Of a DNA stretch of 51,847 nt, positions 1 to 9,393 are shown piece after piece (the first letter of the stretch is position 1; every line of letters begins with the position of its first letter). The DNA comes from Patescibacteria group bacterium (GTDB taxonomy: Archaea > Nanobdellota > Nanobdellia > Pacearchaeales > GW2011-AR1). The stretch spans positions 1-51,847 of the forward strand of contig JAHYJW010000005.1 of the NCBI GenBank assembly GCA_019428815.1, given 5' to 3'. Below the pieces are notes generated by a model. The model did no database searches. It was not told the DNA's origin and was given only the letters and a program-made list of their open reading frames with translations. Made by a program: the position numbers and the translations under genes.

Positions 1-2327
1 AAAACTACAACAGCAATATTCTTTTTTAATGCCTCCTCAACAAAAACCTGGGCAGAGATACTTTTACCTCCTCCTGTTGCTCCCGCAACAACCATGTGTG
101 TTGTAAGATCGTCCATATTGTAATAAGCATCAACATTTGTTTCAGCAATTTTTCCTATTTTTAAGGCTCTTTCTCCCTCTTTAGGCAAAGAAGAAAAATC
201 TCTAGAAATTTTGTATCTCTTCTTTTTGTCCATATGTAATTTATATGCAAAAAGATTAAGGCTTACAAAACTCAAAAAAACAACGCCCACAAGGATAGTC
301 CATAAGGGTATTCCAAAAAAGGTATTTAGATAAAAGGGTTTTACAACTTTGAAGGGGGCTATTGCAGTTGAAAAAAGGTTAGAATATCTTGCGTCTGTAA
401 CCAGTATATAATCACCTTCGGGAAGGGGGTTTTCAAAAATTAAAGATTTTAATAAAGTAACAGAAGAAATTAATTCTACTTCTTCAGAATCCGAGGCATA
501 AACTTCAGTGTTATTACTATCTAAGATTCTGTAAGTTAAAGAAACCTTATAACTCTGATCTGTCAATAAATTTTGTAAATTAACTCTAAACCTTAGTTCT
601 TCGTTGGGTTGAATAACGTCCTTTAAGAGATTTAATTCAACCAGTAATGTTTCAATATTCAATCTACGATCCACAATCTCGATTCTGATAGGAATCGTAA
701 CATTAAGATTTCCTGAAATTTCTAAGGTTCCGGTATAGACTCCTAAAGGTTCTGTTGCGTAAATTGCATATTCTAAAAGTTGGGAGTTATTGGAGGATAT
801 TTCTAAAAAATTTTCAGAAAGCCTCATCAAATTTGCGGCATCTCCACTCAAATAAAAGAATAGCCTCATAGGATCTGAACGAAAGTTGTAAATTTTTAAA
901 GAGTCTCTAATGAAGGTGTTTTGTCTAATCTGTTTTTTGATTTCATCTGGAAGGATCATATAATCTTTTCCTTCTATTAAGATTTCTTTTTCTATAGGAA
1001 TTTCAGTATACGGCCCTGTCAAAAAAGGATTTGCTACTTCCATAGTTATATTATGTTCTAAGAAGGTAACAGAGGAGTTGAAATCTAAAAGATGGTAATA
1101 GTTATCGTAATTCTGTTTAAATGCTACAAGGGGATTTTCACCAACTATCACGGTAGGGGTCATAGAATAATATCCCTCTGAGTTTGAAACAGTTGAAGAA
1201 TCTCCCAAGTATACAATTACACTTGAAAGGGGGGTTCCTCCCCCATCAGAGACCCAGCCATAAACTTGTGGTTGAATTGATTCTCCTTCGGTTTCGGGTG
1301 GAAGAGTAATATTTTTTTCGATTAAGTAATTTGTGAAATTAACTCCAATGGTGTCAACAAAAAGGCCATACCCCGGTTTAGATGAAACAAGGTGGTATTC
1401 TCCTGGAACAACTAAAAAAGAAAGATTATAAAATCCTTCCAAATCACTTTCTGTGGGATATCCTGCAACGTTTATAGATGCATTTTCTAGAGGATTTCCG
1501 TATATGTCCCTTACATAACCATACGCAGTTGCGAGCAATGTAACTCCCACTCCCCCCTGCGGACAAAAATCATAGGGATTTGAAAAAAAGTAATACCTAA
1601 CAGTCGTTCCCTCAGGCATAGGTAATATCATTTGATAATTAATGGTAAGATCAGGGTCATATCCTGATTGAAATTCTGTTGAAACATGACTTACAAAAAC
1701 AAGCTCCCCCGAAATATTAAGTGCCCCAATATCAAATACCTCATTATTTCCATCATACTTGTAAGTATAAGTATAAAGAACGTTTTCAATAATTTCCTCT
1801 CCGATAGTAAAGTTCTTTTGGAGGACAAAGGTATCTTCTGAACAAACAACTGCATCTTCGGGACATTCCATAAAATCGTTAATCATTTCGTGGGTTGCAG
1901 GTTGGATATTCTCAATATTATCAAAGTTAAGCGTGGGAGAAGTAGCTGCAAAAATTAAAGGACCATCTGGAAGATCGTGTTGAATACAATCAAAGAATAA
2001 ATCAACTCTCTCGATACTCCCACCGGGGATATCCCTATAAATTTGTTCCATAAAATCCGGGACCCTTAAAGCAAGCCCATAAATGCCCCCCCAACTAAAG
2101 GTCTGTTTTTTATAGGTAAGATTAATGTAGGTGATATATCCTGCTTTGCTATCTAAATATGTTGAATACCCTGTAGGATAAACATGTTGAATAAAGATTA
2201 CCCAAGTTAGATAAACCGAGGAAAAAAGAAAAAGAATTATTAAAAAGCTGTAAATAATCCTCTCTTTTTTACTTTTAAGAACTTCATTTCTGATAGTAGT
2301 CATAAAAGAATCCTTTTTTTTACGCAT
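1..2327 (-). CDS. Membrane-anchored HerA/VirB4-type ATPase with large ectodomain (3' end missing)
   Basis: The frame stays open to the window edge, so about 775 codons are visible and the C-terminus is lost. Residues ~24-46 form a first membrane segment. About 620 residues of predicted extracytoplasmic sequence follow, rich in N-x-S/T sites, with two carboxypeptidase-regulatory-like beta domains near residues 270-330 and 355-420. A second membrane segment lies near 668-690. A cytoplasmic ATPase then begins, with Walker A GATGGGKS (K755) preceded by THMVVA, as in the DUF87/HerA-VirB4 P-loop group. That group includes DNA- and protein-translocating motors; the substrate here is unknown. The first ATG was taken as start; another in-frame ATG lies eight codons in. 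The gene diverges from the ribbon-helix-helix and surface-protein genes to its right. Confidence 0.75.
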   Translation of the reverse strand, partial: MRKKKDSFMTTIRNEVLKSKKERIIYSFLIILFLFSSVYLTWVIFIQHVYPTGYSTYLDSKAGYITYINLTYKKQTFSWGGIYGLALRVPDFMEQIYRDIPGGSIERVDLFFDCIQHDLPDGPLIFAATSPTLNFDNIENIQPATHEMINDFMECPEDAVVCSEDTFVLQKNFTIGEEIIENVLYTYTYKYDGNNEVFDIGALNISGELVFVSHVSTEFQSGYDPDLTINYQMILPMPEGTTVRYYFFSNPYDFCPQGGVGVTLLATAYGYVRDIYGNPLENASINVAGYPTESDLEGFYNLSFLVVPGEYHLVSSKPGYGLFVDTIGVNFTNYLIEKNITLPPETEGESIQPQVYGWVSDGGGTPLSSVIVYLGDSSTVSNSEGYYSMTPTVIVGENPLVAFKQNYDNYYHLLDFNSSVTFLEHNITMEVANPFLTGPYTEIPIEKEILIEGKDYMILPDEIKKQIRQNTFIRDSLKIYNFRSDPMRLFFYLSGDAANLMRLSENFLEISSNNSQLLEYAIYATEPLGVYTGTLEISGNLNVTIPIRIEIVDRRLNIETLLVELNLLKDVIQPNEELRFRVNLQNLLTDQSYKVSLTYRILDSNNTEVYASDSEEVELISSVTLLKSLIFENPLPEGDYILVTDARYSNLFSTAIAPFKVVKPFYLNTFFGIPLWTILVGVVFLSFVSLNLFAYKLHMDKKKRYKISRDFSSLPKEGERALKIGKIAETNVDAYYNMDDLTTHMVVAGATGGGKSISAQVFVEEALKKNIAVVV

Positions 2328-2455
2328 AATTAGAAATAATCGAGGTAATTAATAAATCTTATTATACTCTATTTAGTTTATCTTCGAGAATTTAACGTCC
2401 ATTTTAAAGGAAACTTAGACTTAGAAATATTTATAAAATATGCTCGCCCCCTTTA

Positions 2456-2485
2456 GTTACTAAAAGTTACTAAAAGTTACTAAAA
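2456..2485. repeat. Distal iteron cluster (3 x 10 bp)
   Basis: Three head-to-tail copies of GTTACTAAAA with exactly 10-bp period, one helical turn. They lie about 60-90 bases upstream of the TATA-like box of the small ribbon-helix-helix gene. The same unit recurs next to that gene's start codon, so these look like operator half-sites bound cooperatively by the small protein. The function is inferred. Confidence 0.7.
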
Positions 2486-2542
2486 ATTAAGCTTTAGTAG
2501 GAAGGATAATTAAAAGGAGGGGGTAAGAGACATTTAGAAAGA

Positions 2543-2552
2543 TTTTATATAG
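2543..2552 (+). promoter_or_regulatory. TATA-like box of the surface-protein operon
   Basis: TTTTATATAG lies in AT-rich DNA. A start site about 25 bases downstream would fall near 2570-2577, just before the proximal iteron cluster. That gives a short leader carrying the repeats and then the start codon at 2604. Confidence 0.45.
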
Positions 2553-2577
2553 TTCATTTAATGTTAAAGATGTAAAG

Positions 2578-2602
2578 GTTACTAAAAGTTACTAAAAGTT
2601 AC
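2578..2602. repeat. Proximal iteron cluster abutting a start codon
   Basis: Two full copies of GTTACTAAAA and a third half copy (GTTAC) at 10-bp spacing, ending one base before the ATG at 2604. The unit is identical to that of the distal cluster, 122 bases away. Placed over the expected transcript start, it fits a repressor site that autoregulates the downstream small DNA-binding protein. Confidence 0.7.
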
Positions 2603-2603
2603 C

Positions 2604-2756
2604 ATGGCAGATACTGTGAAAATTGATAGTAAAATCCTAGAAAGGGTGGAAAATCTCTTAAAAAAAGGAGAGAAAAAGATAAAATACGCAAATAAAAAAC
2701 ATTTCATTAACCTTGCGGTTTTAGAACTCTTAAAAAAGGAGGAAAAGAAAAAATGA
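2604..2756 (+). CDS. Small ribbon-helix-helix-like DNA-binding protein (50 aa)
   Basis: A 50-residue reading frame starts at ATG 2604. It has a short polar strand-like start (DTVKIDSKILERVENLL) followed by two lysine-rich helices and a KKEEKKK tail. This matches the strand-helix-helix pattern of CopG/Arc/MetJ-type repressors, which bind tandem operators as dimers. The gene is preceded at one base by 10-bp spaced direct repeats that would suit such a protein. Its stop overlaps the ATG of the next gene (ATGA), so the two are translationally coupled. The fold assignment rests on size and pattern only. Confidence 0.55.
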   Translation: MADTVKIDSKILERVENLLKKGEKKIKYANKKHFINLAVLELLKKEEKKK

Positions 2757-4906
2757 ACCCTAGAATAAAAGAGTTTAAAAAAGATTTTTCAAATCAAAGG
2801 TGCCTGGGGGAGGGGACATATAAAAAATCTGGAGCGGGATTACTAATTATAATAACCCTCTTTTTTTTGATTATCTCTTTAATAACCCCCTCTGGAGAAG
2901 GGTCAACAAATTCCGGGGGGATTGAAATAGATATTTCAACAAATGTTTCAGTTTTAGACTTTGGGGCTGAGAGTATAAAAATAACTTGGTCTATAGAAAT
3001 TAATCAAAGTGCTAACCCCTGGGGAGAATTAGACCAGACTTTTTTTAGGGTTTTTTGTCCCGATGAAACAGTATTAATCAATGAGAGTTACAATGATCAA
3101 AGTTCGGGAGAATTAAGCTTCTCCCCCGAAGAATTAACAGTAGTGGGAATTTATGAGATTAAGATCAATGCAAATGTGACTACCGGGGAAAGTGAAGAAA
3201 AAACCATTACTTTTGAAGTTTTGGCAGAAGAAGAGGAAGAGGAGGAAGAGGAAGAAACTGAAAGCGAAGAAGAATATGAAATAGAGGTTAGTTTAATTTC
3301 TCCAAGCCAAAATTCAAGGTTCAAAGTTTCAGAAGTTAATCTCTCTTTTTTAGTTGAATCTGAAGAAGAAGTGGACAAATGCATCATTGAGATTTTTAGA
3401 TTAGAGAACATGACAGGTTCCTCTATTTCGTCAGGAAACTTATTCAAAAAAGAAGTGTTAAAAGATGTGGATGTAGACAAAACAATTACTAAAAAAATCT
3501 CCGGGTTAGTGAGGGGGAAATACTTTTGGTACGTAACATGTTCAGATGATATTAAAGAGAATAGCTCTTTAACAAAAATTTTCTATGTTGATAGTTCTTA
3601 CGAAAGGGAAGAGGAAGTAGAAGAATTATTAGAGGCTATGAATAACTTCTTAGAAAAAGAAAAAAGTTTTAATATAGAAACCAAAAAAGTTGTAAAAGAA
3701 CTAGGGATTATAGAAGAAATAAGTTCTCATAAAAAGAAACTTCTTCAAATGAGGATAGATCTAAAAAATAACTTCCAGTATATCGCCGGGGAAATAAGGA
3801 GAGAAGAAAGAAAAAAGGAGATTAATGAATTTTTAGATTATTTGATAGAAAATCTTCCTACTTCAGTCGAAGTTATTCAAAGTGAGGAATACACAAAGAA
3901 TGTTTTAAGTCAAGAAATTTCAGATGTGATAAAAGGATATATCCATGCAAAGAACATCATCTTAAATTCCAGAAGTACCAATCGATTAATTAAAGACAAT
4001 GAAGAACTTCAACATAAAATAAGTGTTTTAACTAAAACCCGAAAGGTAAAAATTGATTACTTTGATGATAATGAAAAAAGGTTTATTTTAGTAACTAAAG
4101 AGATTAGTCTAAAAGAAAATCTTACAGATTATTTGATTATTGAAAAGATTCCAAAACAAATAGATATCACAAAAGACGTGTCTTTTTTGGGAAAAAATCC
4201 AGAAATCTTAGAAGAAGAATCTTTAATCTTAATTAAAAAACAGGATTTAACGAATTCCACTTTTTCATATTCCATTGAAGATCTAGAAGACATTAAAAAA
4301 ATAGAAATGACTGAAACCGTCATATTTGCAGAAAAGATTATTGAAACGAAGGCAAGGAATATCCTCACTGGTTTTTCTTCTTTTATTGACAATTTCGGAG
4401 GTTTTGAAACTGAAGATTTTTGGTTTTATTTTAGGTGGATTTTATTTGGAGGGTTTCTCCTAGTAGCATCTATTTTTGGGTATAATGAGATAAAGTATAC
4501 TCTAATACCTAATTCTGAAGAAACAAAGAAAATAATGGGGCTTATTCAAGACGCATATCGGTCTTTAGATTCTTGTGAAAAGATAAAAGGGGCCAAGGAA
4601 AGGGAGCTAGAGATAATGAGATCTAAAAAGAACTATTATCTTGCCACAAAGATTTATCCCGAACTAGGAGAAGATTCACGAGCTTATGTTTATGATAAGA
4701 TGTTAAAACTTAGGCGGTTGATAAATGAAAAAGAGGTTTATTATACAGTAGAGGAATGTATAGAAAAATTAAGGGACGGTAAAAAAGAAGGAGCTATAGA
4801 TATTTATAAAAGAATCAAAGGATTATACCCTAAAATTTCCGAGGAAGCAAAGGAAACAATCTTTTCCAAGATAGAACCTTATCTGGATTTTTTAAAAGAA
4901 AATTAA
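2753..4906 (+). CDS. Two-pass surface protein with cytoplasmic helical tail
   Basis: Not recognised as a named family. Of 717 residues, a membrane segment lies at ~29-44. A predicted extracytoplasmic region follows with several N-x-S/T sites, an acidic Glu-rich linker (~159-174) and an Ig-like beta domain (~178-280, beginning LISPSQNSRF). A long charged helical part comes next, then a second membrane segment at ~556-576. The last 140 residues are a charged, all-helical cytoplasmic domain. This topology (segment, ectodomain, segment, cytoplasmic domain) mirrors the divergent ATPase gene, so the two products could be partners. The start overlaps the stop of the small regulator gene, and the next gene follows after 18 bases, suggesting one operon. 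Confidence 0.7.
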   Translation: MNPRIKEFKKDFSNQRCLGEGTYKKSGAGLLIIITLFFLIISLITPSGEGSTNSGGIEIDISTNVSVLDFGAESIKITWSIEINQSANPWGELDQTFFRVFCPDETVLINESYNDQSSGELSFSPEELTVVGIYEIKINANVTTGESEEKTITFEVLAEEEEEEEEEETESEEEYEIEVSLISPSQNSRFKVSEVNLSFLVESEEEVDKCIIEIFRLENMTGSSISSGNLFKKEVLKDVDVDKTITKKISGLVRGKYFWYVTCSDDIKENSSLTKIFYVDSSYEREEEVEELLEAMNNFLEKEKSFNIETKKVVKELGIIEEISSHKKKLLQMRIDLKNNFQYIAGEIRREERKKEINEFLDYLIENLPTSVEVIQSEEYTKNVLSQEISDVIKGYIHAKNIILNSRSTNRLIKDNEELQHKISVLTKTRKVKIDYFDDNEKRFILVTKEISLKENLTDYLIIEKIPKQIDITKDVSFLGKNPEILEEESLILIKKQDLTNSTFSYSIEDLEDIKKIEMTETVIFAEKIIETKARNILTGFSSFIDNFGGFETEDFWFYFRWILFGGFLLVASIFGYNEIKYTLIPNSEETKKIMGLIQDAYRSLDSCEKIKGAKERELEIMRSKKNYYLATKIYPELGEDSRAYVYDKMLKLRRLINEKEVYYTVEECIEKLRDGKKEGAIDIYKRIKGLYPKISEEAKETIFSKIEPYLDFLKEN

Positions 4907-4924
4907 TCTAATAAAAATATAAGA

Positions 4925-7597
4925 ATGAAAAAAAGACAAATAATAAGTTTATTTAAAGTAAGAAATGTTCCCCCTTTAGCCTTAACAATTGGAATAATCT
5001 TCTTAATAGGGATACTTCTTTTTTATATTAATTTTCAAAAGATGGAAAATTTTTCAGAAGAAGAAAATTTAGTGATTAAATCTGAAAAACTCTTGGAATT
5101 TAAAGGAAACCTTTCTGAAGAATTTCCAGAGGGAAATCTTGAACTAACTAATTGTGGATTCAATCTCTTCATAGAAGTCCAAAAGGCAGAACATTTAGAT
5201 TCAAAAAAGAATTTTGTTTCAGATATATATAAAGAGATTAAAGAATTAGACGGGCTATGGAGCCCAAAGATAAACAATGAAGAATACGTAAGGGTTGTCT
5301 TTAAGGAAAATCTATCTTCTTCAAATTATATAAAAGTGTATCCTAAAATAATTTCTGGGGATCCTAAAATTGATGTTTATGAAATGAATCAAGAAAATTT
5401 AATTGGAACATTAAATCAGATCAGAGACTATGGATCAAACGATATTTATTTAACAGAGTTAAAGGGGGTTCAAGATAGTTTTGATTTAAGGATACGAGAA
5501 GGCATTCTAGCATTTAATTATATTGTAGATCCTATTGCTTATCCGAATGGAAGCATAGAACTTAGAGCTAGAGAATGTGCTCTACAAAGTTTACAAGTCA
5601 ACAGAGATACCTTTGATTTGAGCTGTGGAGGGTCTTATCCTTCTTCATGTGGTACATTGGGGGATAGGGTAAGCTGCGATGACTTAGAATACGAAACCGC
5701 GCAATCTACAAGACAAGGGGGTACCAGAAATTATGGGGGGGTGAGGGTCACTTCTTATAATCCAAGCATATTAAATTGTGGAAATATCACCAGTGTTGAA
5801 ATTTGTTATAAATTTTGGGGGGCTCCTGATGGAGATAGCATATGTTATGTAGATGTTAGCAATGATAGTGGGACAACCTGGTCGAGTAATACTCTTGCAA
5901 GTTGTTATGTCTCTGAACCTACTTCAGTTGAATGTATTAATGTAACCTCTAATTTTAGTTGGCAGTGTTCTAATTTTTTTGGGTCCACAGGAACAAGAGC
6001 AATGGCAAGAACTCAGGCTTATGGTGCAAATAATCGTCAAACAAGAACCTGGTCTTTTGATGTCTTATTTTTTAATGTAAGTTATGAAGCTAGAGAATTA
6101 AATGAAGTCCTTATTGGTTTAAATTCTCCTAGTTTAGGAGATACAATAAGTTCCTATGAAGCAATCTTCAATTATACGCCTTTTTCTCTAGAGGAGATAT
6201 CTAATTGTAGTCTTTGGGATAATTCTACCGGAAACTGGCAGTTAAGTGAATCAAACCAAAGTTTAGTTATAAGTGGAGAACCAAATTATATAAACAAAAC
6301 ATACTCTCAACAAGGAGCTTACTTATGGAACATCCAGTGTTATAATAACTTAGGAGTATCTTCTTTTTCAGAGAGTAACTTAACTTTTAATCTTGAGCTT
6401 CCAATAAAAGTGTTGAGTGTTCAAACAAATTCCAGTTTGGGTTGTGGTACCGAAAATTATGTAAAAGTAACTTGCGAGATTGAAAAAGACTTTGGGGAAG
6501 TTGATGCTGTAAGAGTTCTTGCTAATGGGCCCCTATCAAACACTACTTATCCTTCAATAGAAGAGGGGGAGGGGTTTTATTATTCAAATGTTCTTTTAGA
6601 TGAAATCGGAAACTGGAGTTTTGTTTGTATTGCTAATGATACCCTTGGATATGAAGACTCTCTCCCTTCTACAACTTTGATTAATTACCCCTTATTACCA
6701 AATTTAATTCTCTCTCCCTCAAATATCTGGTTTAGTAATGAAGACCCTATTGAAAAAGAAACTGTGAATGTGAGTGTACTAATTAAGAACATGGGTTGCT
6801 ATTCTTCAGGAAATTTTTCTACAGGTCTTTTTGAGGGAGACCCCTCCGAAAACGGGAAAAATGTAGTCAATCATACCACTTCTTTAGAAGGATTAGGCGA
6901 GAAGAATATAACCCTTTTTTGGAATGCGAACATAGGGAACACCAATTTGTTTGTATATGCAAATTTTTGGGATGAAGTCCAAGAGTATAGCAAAACAGAA
7001 AATCAAATTAATAAAACAATTTCGGTGACCTCTTGGCAAGTTTTTCATGGTAACGTGAGTATAGAAAAAATTCTTTCTGATTCAGAATTAAAGAGGTTAA
7101 GTGCTTGGGAAAACGGTTCAATCTTCGGGAATATCTTTATAACAGATCAAGAATCAAATATTGATTGGTCTTCTTTAAAGGCTTTAGGGAGAAATCTTCT
7201 AGGTGAGATAAGTACAAATGATTTTTTAGAATTAGATGGAATATTGGGGATGGAGAATTTTGAAGATAATCTCACCTCAGCTTTTACCTCAAATGGAACA
7301 GAGCCTTTAGAAACTCAAACATTTCAGGTTCATAATCAAGAAATTTTTAATGTGCCAATCATAAATTCTACAATAAGTTCAAATTTTATAACGGGGATAA
7401 TGTGGGACGCATCAAAGGATACTGACGGGAAATTTGGCATGTTAGATAATGAAGAGGTAGTTTTTATAACAAAAATTGATAAATCAACCCAGGGCGGTTA
7501 TGGAATTTATGATTATGAAATAAGAATTCCCGTAAGACTGAGGGAATATCATAAAGGGAATATTCAAGATCTTTTTATTTACTTTGATATCCTTTAA
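4925..7597 (+). CDS. Large single-anchor extracellular protein
   Basis: 890 residues with one N-terminal membrane segment (~16-37) and a long ectodomain dense in N-x-S/T sequons. A cysteine-rich part covers roughly residues 210-350. A later segment beginning LPNLILSPSNIWFS looks like a CARDB-type beta domain (spaced N-V-S-V and N-K-T-I strands). No catalytic motif was found. It is probably a cell-surface or S-layer-associated adhesin-like protein expressed with the preceding gene. Its stop overlaps by four bases the stop of the convergent gene to the right. The general role is likely; the specific function is unknown. Confidence 0.7.
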   Translation: MKKRQIISLFKVRNVPPLALTIGIIFLIGILLFYINFQKMENFSEEENLVIKSEKLLEFKGNLSEEFPEGNLELTNCGFNLFIEVQKAEHLDSKKNFVSDIYKEIKELDGLWSPKINNEEYVRVVFKENLSSSNYIKVYPKIISGDPKIDVYEMNQENLIGTLNQIRDYGSNDIYLTELKGVQDSFDLRIREGILAFNYIVDPIAYPNGSIELRARECALQSLQVNRDTFDLSCGGSYPSSCGTLGDRVSCDDLEYETAQSTRQGGTRNYGGVRVTSYNPSILNCGNITSVEICYKFWGAPDGDSICYVDVSNDSGTTWSSNTLASCYVSEPTSVECINVTSNFSWQCSNFFGSTGTRAMARTQAYGANNRQTRTWSFDVLFFNVSYEARELNEVLIGLNSPSLGDTISSYEAIFNYTPFSLEEISNCSLWDNSTGNWQLSESNQSLVISGEPNYINKTYSQQGAYLWNIQCYNNLGVSSFSESNLTFNLELPIKVLSVQTNSSLGCGTENYVKVTCEIEKDFGEVDAVRVLANGPLSNTTYPSIEEGEGFYYSNVLLDEIGNWSFVCIANDTLGYEDSLPSTTLINYPLLPNLILSPSNIWFSNEDPIEKETVNVSVLIKNMGCYSSGNFSTGLFEGDPSENGKNVVNHTTSLEGLGEKNITLFWNANIGNTNLFVYANFWDEVQEYSKTENQINKTISVTSWQVFHGNVSIEKILSDSELKRLSAWENGSIFGNIFITDQESNIDWSSLKALGRNLLGEISTNDFLELDGILGMENFEDNLTSAFTSNGTEPLETQTFQVHNQEIFNVPIINSTISSNFITGIMWDASKDTDGKFGMLDNEEVVFITKIDKSTQGGYGIYDYEIRIPVRLREYHKGNIQDLFIYFDIL

Positions 7598-8340
7598 GAT
7601 TCAGAAGTAGATTCTGTTTTTAAATTTTCTTCGGATTTATTTTTGCCATCATCTCCTTCAGAAGGATTTGGCTTTTCGTCTATAGACTTTTTTTCCTCTA
7701 AAATCTCTTTTTTTTCAGGATTTTTTTGTTCATTATCTTGGTTTTTTTCTTTTTGATTTTTCTTTTTTTTAAGAAAAAGACCTACAATTTTCTTGAAGAT
7801 TCTTACAAAAAAGTTTATGATTAAATTTAGTTTATTTTTTGAAGATTCTCCTAATCGGACAAAGATTCTAGTTATACCTCTAGAGAACTTTCTTAAAGGA
7901 GATTTAAATTCGTCAATTGCAGATTTTAAAGAATTTTTTAATTTATAATAAACTTTGATTATTTTTTTAATGAGTAACTTTTCTTTTAGAGAATGGGTCT
8001 TGATTTTTAAATTAAATAAGAATAAGCGCAATTTTATTTTAAATTTTTTAAGGGGTGAAAGACTAAGGTCAAGAGTTTTAGATTTAAAGGGTTTTATTTT
8101 TTTCTCTTTTTTTCCCTGTTTTTTTCTTGAAAATTTATAAATTTTCTTTTTTGTGATCAAATCGGATACTTTTTTATAATAAATTTCTCTTGCATTTTTT
8201 AGTTCTTTTTTATAATTTTCTTCTAAGGATTTTTGTTTATGCTTATTTTTATTTTTCTTAGCATCTCGATTAGTTAAAAATTTATTTTTTGCATTTTCTA
8301 TCTTTTGATTATATTCTGATTCTATTTCTTCTAAGTCCAT
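7594..8340 (-). CDS. Highly basic coiled-coil protein, unknown function
   Basis: About 248 residues, dominated by Lys and Glu, with long helical stretches (DLEEIESEYNQKIENAK at the start), a very basic middle and an acidic/serine-rich tail. The ATG at 8340 is preferred because it lies 19 bases after the stop of the upstream gene. A longer frame from 8385 would overlap that gene by 26 bases and reuse its coding sequence. No family is recognised. It lies last in a three-gene minus-strand run with a small membrane protein and a charged protein, so it may work at the membrane with them. Confidence 0.6.
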   Translation of the reverse strand: MDLEEIESEYNQKIENAKNKFLTNRDAKKNKNKHKQKSLEENYKKELKNAREIYYKKVSDLITKKKIYKFSRKKQGKKEKKIKPFKSKTLDLSLSPLKKFKIKLRLFLFNLKIKTHSLKEKLLIKKIIKVYYKLKNSLKSAIDEFKSPLRKFSRGITRIFVRLGESSKNKLNLIINFFVRIFKKIVGLFLKKKKNQKEKNQDNEQKNPEKKEILEEKKSIDEKPNPSEGDDGKNKSEENLKTESTSES

Positions 8341-8359
8341 TTTAAGGAGGGATCTTTTT

Positions 8360-8701
8360 TTATTTACATAAACAAATACAATCATTACAATTTCCCAAAT
8401 TTGATGTAAAATTAGAACTATAAAATTTTAATGACCGCACCTCACATTCTGCCATACACATACTAGCACAGTCGGATTCGGTTTCAATGGGATGGATTAA
8501 TTGACCCGCAATAAGAGAACATCTATCGATTATGTTAAATGATTGAGGGGGTTGGCCAAAATTTTTTAGAGGATTTTCCATTAAACCCATCTCTATGAAG
8601 AAAAAGAAAAGGGTTATGAAGAAAAAGAAAATTGATAAATAAACTAGAATACCCCTGATAGGTTTAGGTTTTATAAATAAAGAAAATTTTTTTTTATTCA
8701 T
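8360..8701 (-). CDS. Small membrane protein with Cys-rich outer tail
   Basis: 113 residues: a basic N-terminus, one strongly hydrophobic segment (~18-38, with two Phe runs) and a ~70-residue tail with eight Cys (motifs DCASMCMAEC and CNDCICLCK). By the positive-inside rule the tail faces outward, where the cysteines could form disulphides or bind metal. No family is recognised. The next minus-strand gene starts 19 bases downstream. Confidence 0.6.
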   Translation of the reverse strand: MNKKKFSLFIKPKPIRGILVYLSIFFFFITLFFFFIEMGLMENPLKNFGQPPQSFNIIDRCSLIAGQLIHPIETESDCASMCMAECEVRSLKFYSSNFTSNLGNCNDCICLCK

Positions 8702-8733
8702 TTAGTAAAAATAGGCTAAACCAAATTTTGTGG

Positions 8734-9300
8734 TTATTTATTTTTTTGAGTCTTTTTCTTTGAAATTATTGGATTCTTTTTTGAAAGGTGTTGTTTACAT
8801 AATTTCACAAATTCTGAAAGCGTTTCCTTTAAACTTCCTTCCTCTTCTTTAATCTCTTGTTCTTTTTCAATAAGTTCAATGTAAATCTCTTTCCAATCTT
8901 TCTCTAATTCATGTAATTTTTCTATCTTTTCATCAAGTTCTTTTTTGAGATTCGAACCAAAATTTTTAACAATTACGTCTGGTTTTTGATTTTCCCAATA
9001 ATCTCTCATTTGAGAAACAATATCTCCGGGCTTGAATTTATTTTCATACCAATTTTCTAATTCATCAATATCTTGAATTTCATCTTGAACATTCTCTAAG
9101 ATGTTTTTAAAAAATCCAGTTTCAGATTTTAGGTTTAATCTTTCGGGTTCTTTTGTTTCTTCTACCCTGTCTTCAAAATCTCTAAGAGAATTTCTTTTCT
9201 TTTTTTTATTTGGGTAAGAATTTTCAGGAATTTCTATTGCAAGATCAGGTAAAACTTCTGGAATTTCCCTCTTTTTTTTAAAAATATTCATAAAAACCAT
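8734..9300 (-). CDS. Charged helical cytoplasmic protein, unknown
   Basis: 188 residues without membrane segment. The N-terminus has KKKREIPEVLPDLAIEIP, followed by an acidic/basic linker and two predicted helices (~60-110 and ~115-170) rich in Glu and Lys. Two candidate ATGs lie three codons apart (9300 and 9291) and neither has a ribosome binding site. The short LPDL-type leader plus coiled-coil is a pattern I associate with DPANN membrane-complex accessory proteins; that is an impression, not a match. It heads the three-gene minus-strand run that ends at 7594. Confidence 0.6.
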   Translation of the reverse strand: MVFMNIFKKKREIPEVLPDLAIEIPENSYPNKKKKRNSLRDFEDRVEETKEPERLNLKSETGFFKNILENVQDEIQDIDELENWYENKFKPGDIVSQMRDYWENQKPDVIVKNFGSNLKKELDEKIEKLHELEKDWKEIYIELIEKEQEIKEEEGSLKETLSEFVKLCKQHLSKKNPIISKKKTQKNK

Positions 9301-9345
9301 TTTATTTTTATAGAAAGAGGATTACCTATTTAAAGCTTTTGCAAG

Positions 9346-9388
9346 CTCAAAAAAATTTTAATTTTTAATCATTTCTCGACGAGAAAAA
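9346..9388 (-). terminator. Hairpin plus T-tract after polD large subunit
   Basis: On the minus strand a perfect inverted repeat TTTCTC-GTC-GAGAAA begins a few bases after the stop of the polymerase gene and is followed by an A/T-rich run ending in seven T. This is the layout of a hairpin-assisted terminator, though archaeal termination often needs only the T-tract. Confidence 0.45.
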
Positions 9389-9393
9389 GGACC

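Noticed and set aside
8341-8385. Longer start for the basic coiled-coil gene
   Set aside because: It would overlap the upstream gene by 26 bases and begin with out-of-frame reuse of its coding sequence; ATG 8340 follows the stop at a normal distance.
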